From DASYGT01 sp035999365 (GTDB taxonomy: Bacteria > Actinomycetota > Actinomycetes > Mycobacteriales > Jatrophihabitantaceae): a stretch of 64,000 nucleotides of DNA. The notes below the pieces were generated by a model that ran no database searches, was not told where the DNA came from, and was given only the letters and a program-made list of their open reading frames with translations. The position numbers and the translations under genes were made by a program. Of the stretch, positions 58,819 through 64,000 are shown one piece after another. Numbering within the stretch: position 1 is the stretch's first letter; every line of letters starts with the position of its first letter. The stretch covers positions 1 through 64,000 of the forward strand of contig DASYGT010000028.1 of NCBI GenBank assembly GCA_035999365.1, in the 5' to 3' direction.

Positions 58819-59634
58819 GTGCCGTCGGTGCTGCAGCGCAATCACGTCGTCGCTTCCGTCGCGAGCGCTCGCCCGATCATCTTTTCGCACGGTTACGGCT
58901 GTGACCAGACGATGTGGCGGTTCGTAACGCCGGCCTTCGAGCACACCCACCGAGTGGTCACGTTTGACCATGTGGGGTTCGGCGCCTCGGACCTGTCCGC
59001 CTGGAAAGAAACCCGGCACGCGAGTTTGGACGGCTACGCGGACGACCTCCTCCAGATCATGGACGAGCTCGACCTACGTGATGCGGTTTTCGTCGGGCAC
59101 TCCGTCGCGTCGATGATCGGAGTCCTCGCCGCGATCAAGGATCCGTCGCGCTTCGGTCAGCTCGTACTGTTGTGCCCGTCGCCCCGTTACATCGACGATC
59201 CGCAGACCGGTTACATCGGTGGGTTCAGTGCGGAGGAGATCGACGGGCTCGTGACGGCGCTGCATGACAATCAACAGCGGTGGGCCGACGGTATGGCCCC
59301 AGTGATCATGGGCAATCCGGATCGACCGGAACTGGCCGCCGAACTGCACAGCAGTTTCTGCCGCGTCGACCCGCGGGTCGCACTCGCCTTCGCCCGTGCC
59401 ACATTCCAGTCCGACTACCGATATGCGCTACCGCTCGTCACGGTGCCGACCGCCATCATTCAGTCCGAAACCGACGCGATAGCGCCCCGCGTCGTCGGCC
59501 AATACATGCACGAGCACATCCCGAACAGCACCCTGACCACGCTCAAGGCAGACGGTCACTGCCCACACCTCAGCGCACCGCACGCGACCGCAGACGCCAT
59601 CGCGCTCGCCTCCTCGCCGGATTCGGGACGTTAG
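58819..59634 (+). CDS. RsbQ-like alpha/beta hydrolase
   Basis: 271 aa. Catalytic triad is visible: Ser95 (VGHSVAS), Asp219 (SETDA) and His247 (ADGHCPH), at nearly the same positions as in Bacillus RsbQ. The family start GYGCDQTMWRFVTPAFE and PSPRYIDDPQTGYIGGF are also typical. RsbQ works with the PP2C phosphatase RsbP to activate SigB under energy stress. A SpoIIE-type phosphatase gene lies 1.6 kb downstream on the other strand (61226-62407), so the pair may be functional, but this is inference. Confidence 0.84.
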   Translation: MPSVLQRNHVVASVASARPIIFSHGYGCDQTMWRFVTPAFEHTHRVVTFDHVGFGASDLSAWKETRHASLDGYADDLLQIMDELDLRDAVFVGHSVASMIGVLAAIKDPSRFGQLVLLCPSPRYIDDPQTGYIGGFSAEEIDGLVTALHDNQQRWADGMAPVIMGNPDRPELAAELHSSFCRVDPRVALAFARATFQSDYRYALPLVTVPTAIIQSETDAIAPRVVGQYMHEHIPNSTLTTLKADGHCPHLSAPHATADAIALASSPDSGR

Positions 59635-59718
59635 ACCCGCCTGGGCATGGACCTAGGAACGAGGTTGCAGACGGGCAGCCGTGGAACGCTGATCGTGACG
59701 CCGAAGGGGCTGGTCCGC

Positions 59719-59838
59719 ATGATGTGGCATGACGGTTGGGGTGCCGGCAACTGGTTCGTGATGACTCTCATGATGTTGCTGTCGTTCGCGTTCGTTGCCG
59801 GCCTTGTTGTATGGGCCGCGCGCGGCAACCGCGACTGA
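59719..59838 (+). CDS. Small single-helix membrane protein
   Basis: 39 aa from ATG 59719, with GAAGGGG about 10 bases upstream. MMWHDGWGAGNWFVMTLMMLLSFAFVAG resembles actinobacterial SHOCT-type or similar membrane micro-proteins, which typically begin MMW. A longer frame from 59647 exists but does not fit this family pattern. Function unknown. Convergent with the amt gene. Confidence 0.5.
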   Translation: MMWHDGWGAGNWFVMTLMMLLSFAFVAGLVVWAARGNRD

Positions 59839-59867
59839 ACCTGCCGCCTGCCAGGCGTGCTGCTCTG

Positions 59868-61109
59868 TCAGCTGCGCGTGCCGAAGTTGCTGTGCTCGTA
59901 CGCGGTCTCGGCGTGAACGGCCATGTCGAGACCGCGCAGTTCGGTCTCTTCCCCGACACGAAGGCCGATCGTCTTCTCCACGGCCGTCGCCAGCAGCCAC
60001 GTGACGACGAATGCCCAGGTGATCGCGACCACGACCCCGAGTGCCTGCTCACCGAGCAGGTGCAGCCCGCTTCCGTCGACCAGTCCGGAGCCGGCGGGGT
60101 TGACGGTACGCGTCGCGAAGACGCCGACCGCGAGCGTCCCCACGAGGCCGCACACGCCGTGTACGCCGACGACGTCGAGCGAGTCGTCGTAGCCGTACCG
60201 GAACTTGAGGCGGATCGCATAGAGCCCGGCGGCGCCCGCGAGCAGTCCGATCGCAATTGCCCCGAGACTGTTGACGTAGCCCGCTGCGGGCGTTATCGCG
60301 ACAAGTCCGGAGACTGCTCCGGACGCGGCACCGAGGGTGGTCGCATGCCCAGTCGCGCGTCGTTCGAGCAGAGCCCAGGCCAGTAGGCCGCCGCACGCCG
60401 CGAGGTGGGTATTCACGAGCGCTTGAGTGGCCAGATGCCCGGCCGCGAGTGCGGAACCGGCGTTGAAGCCGAACCAGCCGAACCACAAGATGCCGGCGCC
60501 GAGCAGGGTCAGCGGCAGCGAGTGCGGGATCATCGCTTCGTGCGGCCAGCCGCGCCGCCTGCCGACGACGATGACGAGCGCGAGCGCCGATGCGCCGGCG
60601 TTGATCTCGACCACCGTGCCGCCGGCGAAGTCGAGCACACCCTGCCGTGCGAGCCAACCCGTCGGTGAGAAGACCCAATGGGCAAGCGGTGCGTACACGA
60701 TCACCACCCACAGGGCAGCGAACACGAGGAAGCCGGTGAACCGCATCCGGTCGGCTCCCGCGCCGGTGAGCAACGCCGTCGTGACCACGGCGAACATCAT
60801 CTGGAATGCCGCGAAGGCGAGCGGCGGAACGGTCAGGTGCAGCCCGGGTACGGCGTCATTCGGATGCGCGAAGCCGGCGAAGTGCAAGCCACCGATCAGC
60901 GCGCGGTCGCCACCGAACGCCAGGGAGTACGCGACGGCCACCCACACGAGGCTGACCACCGCGATCACCGCGAAGTTCTGCGCGAGCATCGACAGCACGT
61001 GCTTGCTGCGCACCATGCCGCCGTAGAAGATCGCCAGCCCCGGCGCCATGAACAGCACGAGCGCGGTGCACAGCAGAAGCCAGGCGGTGTCGCCGGTGTC
61101 GATTCGCAC
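59868..61109 (-). CDS. amt: Ammonium transporter (Amt/MEP/Rh)
   Basis: 413 aa from GTG 61109 (GGGAG upstream). Eleven helices with the pore-lining features of Amt: the twin-His region and FAGGTVVEINAGASALAL, HSLPLTLLGAGILWFGWFGFNAGSALAAG, and VVGVHGVCGLVGTLAVGVFA. The C-terminal EETELRGLDMAVHAETAYE is the regulatory tail that contacts GlnK/PII in other bacteria. No glnK gene is next to it in the window. A start at 61163 would lack this support. Confidence 0.93.
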   Translation of the reverse strand: MRIDTGDTAWLLLCTALVLFMAPGLAIFYGGMVRSKHVLSMLAQNFAVIAVVSLVWVAVAYSLAFGGDRALIGGLHFAGFAHPNDAVPGLHLTVPPLAFAAFQMMFAVVTTALLTGAGADRMRFTGFLVFAALWVVIVYAPLAHWVFSPTGWLARQGVLDFAGGTVVEINAGASALALVIVVGRRRGWPHEAMIPHSLPLTLLGAGILWFGWFGFNAGSALAAGHLATQALVNTHLAACGGLLAWALLERRATGHATTLGAASGAVSGLVAITPAAGYVNSLGAIAIGLLAGAAGLYAIRLKFRYGYDDSLDVVGVHGVCGLVGTLAVGVFATRTVNPAGSGLVDGSGLHLLGEQALGVVVAITWAFVVTWLLATAVEKTIGLRVGEETELRGLDMAVHAETAYEHSNFGTRS

Positions 61110-61225
61110 GTCGTCTCCCGGTGTCTGAGCCGATGGCACGGTCAGGCCGAACCCGGGAGGCACGGTATCTGGAGGCGCGGCAGATCCGCAGACGGGGATC
61201 GAAGTCCGTGGCGCGGACGACCGGG

Positions 61226-62407
61226 TCAGCCGTCCCAGCGCACATAGACCATGGTTGCGTCGTCGCGAAGACCGGTTGCCGAATGCTCGGTAGCCGTCCG
61301 GAGCAGGCGGCGAACGACCTCCTGCGGTGATGCGCCCGCCCCGTGCTCTCGCGCGAGAAGATCACGAAGCCTTTCCTCGCCGAACGGGCTGCCATCGGGC
61401 ATCACCGAATCGGTGACACCGTCGGTGTACATGAACACGCCGTCGCCGGGCTGCAGCTGCATCTCTACGAGGTCTCCCACCACCGGGGCAAGACCGCCCA
61501 TCCCCAGTGGCACGCCAGGCTTCACCAGCATGTCCACCAGTGTTGCGTCGCGAACGATGATCGGCAGCGGGTGACCGCACGTCAGCCAGCTGAGCTTCCC
61601 GGTCGCCGCCTCGAGGCGAGCGAGTATCGCTGTCGCGAAAGCGCTTGGTGTGGGAAATGTTCGCGCGGCAGCGTCGATGCGCGAGGCAAGCAGCTGCAGG
61701 CTGTCGCCCTCGCGACGGCCGTGCCGATAGGCCCCGACGAGCAGCGCGGAGAGGACGGCGCTGCCCAAGCCGTGGCCCACGGTGTCGAGGACGGCGAAGT
61801 CGAGGCGGCCGGCGTTGAAGGCGTAATCGAAACAGTCGCCCCCGACCTGGTACGCCGGTTCGAGCAGGCCCGCGATCGTCACCCCGGCTGCGGCGAAGGA
61901 CAGCGGCGGCAGCAACGACCATTGCATCTCCGCGGCCAGATCCATGTCCTTGCGACGCCGCAGCAAGTGCGGGAGGTCGGTGTATTGCGCGCTGGCCAGG
62001 AGCAATGGAGCGGCGGCGAGTCCCAGTTCGGTGCACAGGAACTCGACCTCCTCGTCCCAGCGAGGCAATGTCATCGCCAGCACGCCGAGTCGATTCGACT
62101 GTTCGCTCACCGGCACCCAGACGTGCCACCCGTCCTCGCGCTCCGCTGCCAAGGTCGTTCCAGAGGTGAAGGCTCGTCCGGCCATGGACCCGTCCAGCGA
62201 GGCGACCTCCGGCTCGTTGCCGTGCGGCAACATGTCGGGGTGCGGCGTCAGTGTGACGTGGGCGTAGTCGATCAACAGAAGCACGACATCGCGGCCGCCA
62301 ATTCCGGCGACAGCTGCCGAAAGTGTCTCTACGAAGGCGTCGGGCTCGGCGCTCTGGTGCGCCACCAGCAACCGAGCCACGGGCCGGTCCCGCGCTTCTA
62401 TAGACAC
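61226..62407 (-). CDS. SpoIIE-type PP2C serine/threonine phosphatase with N-terminal sensor domain
   Basis: 393 aa. Residues 1 to about 150 form a sensor-like (GAF-type) domain (GRAFTSGTTLAAEREDGWHVWVPVSEQSNRLGVLAMTLPRWDEE). From 155 on comes the SpoIIE phosphatase: AAEMQWSLLPPLSFA, GGDCFDYAF (metal-binding), VLDTVGHGLGSAVLSALLVGAYRH, FMYTDGVTDSVMPDGSPFG and GLRDDATMVYVRW. Likely dephosphorylates an anti-sigma antagonist in a SigB-like stress switch. Potential partner of the RsbQ-like hydrolase. Confidence 0.9.
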   Translation of the reverse strand: MSIEARDRPVARLLVAHQSAEPDAFVETLSAAVAGIGGRDVVLLLIDYAHVTLTPHPDMLPHGNEPEVASLDGSMAGRAFTSGTTLAAEREDGWHVWVPVSEQSNRLGVLAMTLPRWDEEVEFLCTELGLAAAPLLLASAQYTDLPHLLRRRKDMDLAAEMQWSLLPPLSFAAAGVTIAGLLEPAYQVGGDCFDYAFNAGRLDFAVLDTVGHGLGSAVLSALLVGAYRHGRREGDSLQLLASRIDAAARTFPTPSAFATAILARLEAATGKLSWLTCGHPLPIIVRDATLVDMLVKPGVPLGMGGLAPVVGDLVEMQLQPGDGVFMYTDGVTDSVMPDGSPFGEERLRDLLAREHGAGASPQEVVRRLLRTATEHSATGLRDDATMVYVRWDG

Positions 62408-62455
62408 GACGGCCTCCCTGAGGCGATGGCGCGAGCTTAGTCAGGGCCGATCGCG

Positions 62456-64000
62456 TCAGAACTTGTTGCGCCAGCGGTCTCGAGGCCGCCGCCCGTCCGG
62501 GTCGTACATCACGCGGTACAGCGGCGTCGCCCATACCCTTGTGCGGAAGGGAATCACGGCCTGCGCCAATGGCCGCAGTTGGCCGGCTGGGCGCGGACCG
62601 CGACGGCCGCCGGCGTACCACTGTTCGAGCTGTGCGGCACTGTCGGCGAACGCCGCGAACGTTCGCCCTGCGTCGTCGAGTTCGGGTTGGCTGTGTGGAT
62701 CGGTGTCGGTGATGCCGAGGTGCTCACGGGCGAGCGCTACGCGCAACTCCTGCGCGTAGCTCGGACCGGACGTGCGGTCCCATACGACAGCGGTGAGTTC
62801 GGAGTCGTGCGTCCACGATCGCCGGTTGAAATTGTCCGAGCCGGTCGTCGCCCACATGTCGTCGATCACGCACACCTTGGCGTGCACATAGATCGGGGTC
62901 CCCGCCGCGTTCTCGATGCCGTAGACGCCGACCCGTCCCGGCGCTGCCGACGTGATCACGCTCAGTGCCGCTGCGCGGCCGACCAAATTGGGCGGCATCG
63001 CCACCCGCCCGTCCTGGTCCGGGTAGTGGGGCAGAACGGCAATGAGGTGCAGTTCGGGGTTGGCCCGCAACGCGTCTGCGATCTGCACCGCCACGTCTCG
63101 AGACCAGAGGTACTGGTCCTCGACATAGATCAGGTGTCTGGCCTGCCGCAACGCCTTGATGTAGCCGCGGGCAATGCTGCGCTCGCCGTGCGGCGCGAAT
63201 GGATAGCCGCCGAGCCGGCGCGGATAGGTGCGCAACAGCTGCACGGAGTGCCCGCCAACCGCGTCGGGCCGCGGAGCGCGTGGCGGCAGGGGCCGGCGCG
63301 TGTCGTCCGCTCGCAACCGGTCGGCGGTGCGGTGCACCGGATTGCGGCTCAGCGGTTGCGGGTCATCCCATCGCTCGCGGAAGACCGTCTCGACATCGGC
63401 AACAGCAGGTCCCCGGATCGCGATGTGCACGTCGTGCCACGGCGGGCGCGGGCCGTACACCGCTGCCATCGGCTGAGACTGAATGTCTCCCGCGTGCGCC
63501 GCGTCGTCACGACGGCTGTGACAGAGGTCGATGCCTCCCAGGTAAGCGACATCCGACTCCGGCCGGTCGGCATGTCGTACGACGACGAACTTCTGATGAT
63601 GAGAGCCGCCGGTACGCACGCGCATGTCGAGCAGGCAGCAACCACCCGCAGCTTCGATCTCCTCACCGAGGTGCCGGTTCTCCTGTGCGGAGAACTGGAA
63701 ACGATCGAGGTGCGATCGCCACACCAGTCCGTAAACACCGACTCCGCGTGCCGCGGCACGGCACAACACGGCGGACACGGTGTCATCCGGGTCGTCCGTC
63801 AACCGCTGATCGGGATCGCCACGCCAGTCGACGAACATGATGGTGTCGCCAGGCCCAGTGCGCTCAATCGTTGCGTGCAGCTCCCGGAAGTAGGTGGCAC
63901 CGTGGATCAGCGGACGCACCGTGTTCCCGTCGGACCAGGCCGCGTCGGGATCGGCAGCGTCGTCGTCGAGCACCGTTGCCGGATTCGCCCGCTCGGACCG
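62456..64000 (-). CDS. Phospholipase D family protein (5' end beyond window)
   Basis: At least 514 aa; open upstream of a candidate GTG at 63973 to the window edge, with RSERANPATVLDDDA preceding, so the true start probably lies outside. Two HKD-type motifs: HHQKFVVVRHADRPESDVAYLGG and VHAKVCVIDDMWATTGSDNFNRR, both with His-x-Lys-x4-Asp. The PLD superfamily hydrolyses phosphodiesters: phospholipase, cardiolipin synthase or nuclease-like functions. The C-terminal part (RPAGQLRPLAQAVIPFRTRVWATPLYRVMYDPDG) is typical of actinobacterial PLD proteins. No signal peptide is visible in this part. Confidence 0.85.
   Translation of the reverse strand, partial: RSERANPATVLDDDAADPDAAWSDGNTVRPLIHGATYFRELHATIERTGPGDTIMFVDWRGDPDQRLTDDPDDTVSAVLCRAAARGVGVYGLVWRSHLDRFQFSAQENRHLGEEIEAAGGCCLLDMRVRTGGSHHQKFVVVRHADRPESDVAYLGGIDLCHSRRDDAAHAGDIQSQPMAAVYGPRPPWHDVHIAIRGPAVADVETVFRERWDDPQPLSRNPVHRTADRLRADDTRRPLPPRAPRPDAVGGHSVQLLRTYPRRLGGYPFAPHGERSIARGYIKALRQARHLIYVEDQYLWSRDVAVQIADALRANPELHLIAVLPHYPDQDGRVAMPPNLVGRAAALSVITSAAPGRVGVYGIENAAGTPIYVHAKVCVIDDMWATTGSDNFNRRSWTHDSELTAVVWDRTSGPSYAQELRVALAREHLGITDTDPHSQPELDDAGRTFAAFADSAAQLEQWYAGGRRGPRPAGQLRPLAQAVIPFRTRVWATPLYRVMYDPDGRRPRDRWRNKF

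Noticed and set aside
1..64000. CRISPR arrays, tRNA/rRNA genes, insertion sequences, integrases
   Set aside because: No regularly spaced direct repeats, no tRNA-like T-loops, no transposase or integrase motifs were seen.

Overview
The window is GC-rich, densely coding chromosome of an actinobacterium. Gene density is high, many starts are GTG, stop/start overlaps of the ATGA or GTGA type are common, and several genes look leaderless. Gene content also fits: a WS/DGAT acyltransferase, GAF-ANTAR and SpoIIE-type regulators, DUF5994, DUF6328 and DUF2231 proteins, and a four-gene cluster resembling the mycobacterial methylmannose-polysaccharide (MMP) genes. The Mycobacteriales/Frankiales/Jatrophihabitans neighbourhood is plausible, but I cannot name a genus. 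I saw no rRNA, tRNA, CRISPR array, insertion sequence or prophage, and no gene-free stretch longer than 300 bases.

Layout. 1-1.6 kb: the start of a glycine-rich secreted protein and a membrane protein with a secreted domain. 1.7-6.5 kb: WS/DGAT acyltransferase, then an FAD oxidoreductase / membrane protein / TetR operon with a palindrome over its promoter. 6.5-8.1 kb: hipBA preceded by three copies of one palindrome. 8.1-11.8 kb: an HxlR regulator divergent from an MFS exporter across a long imperfect palindrome, then DUF2231, DksA/TraR-type and SRPBCC proteins. 11.9-23.4 kb: redox and carbohydrate genes. On the minus strand are a phytoene-desaturase-like oxidoreductase, DUF1360, DUF6328, GH15 glucoamylase/trehalase-like enzyme and an SDR. 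Divergent on the plus strand are a ThDP enzyme, a membrane protein, a gluconate-dehydrogenase-subunit-3-like protein, a GMC oxidoreductase and an enolase-superfamily dehydratase. 23.5-25.6 kb: a collagen-like secreted protein and an ArsR/SRPBCC/RibD-like cassette with two operator-like palindromes. 25.7-30.5 kb: a complete five-gene Liv-type (HAAT) ABC transporter closed by a strong hairpin.

30.6-40.3 kb: an unusual Rossmann-CPBP fusion, a ParB-like protein, an O6-alkylguanine-DNA alkyltransferase whose 3' end overlaps a convergent Ada-like Cys-pair protein, two secreted hydrolases, an SDR/CMD/TetR operon, and a DUF5994 gene coupled to a small Cys-rich protein. 40.3-51 kb: two glycan clusters. 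One is GT4 / barrel protein / GH130 (with another GT4 convergent to it). The other is GT4 / methyltransferase / barrel hydrolase / methyltransferase, in the same composition as the mycobacterial MMP cluster. A desaturase and a GAF-ANTAR regulator lie between them. 51-64 kb: mmsA, an epimerase-like protein, small membrane and NTF2-like proteins, a second DHA2-type MFS exporter, an AttH/CrtC-like protein, a methyltransferase, an RsbQ-like hydrolase close to a SpoIIE-type phosphatase, an ammonium transporter, and a phospholipase-D-like protein cut by the window end.

How the genes work together (inference): the best-supported joint functions are import of branched-chain amino acids or similar solutes (liv genes), methylated mannan synthesis (47.3-50.9 kb), sugar or sugar-acid oxidation (17.8-23.4 kb), and self-regulated cassettes with visible operators (TetR/FAD, hipBA, HxlR/MFS, ArsR). 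Functions are assigned from motifs and family memory only; no database search was run.
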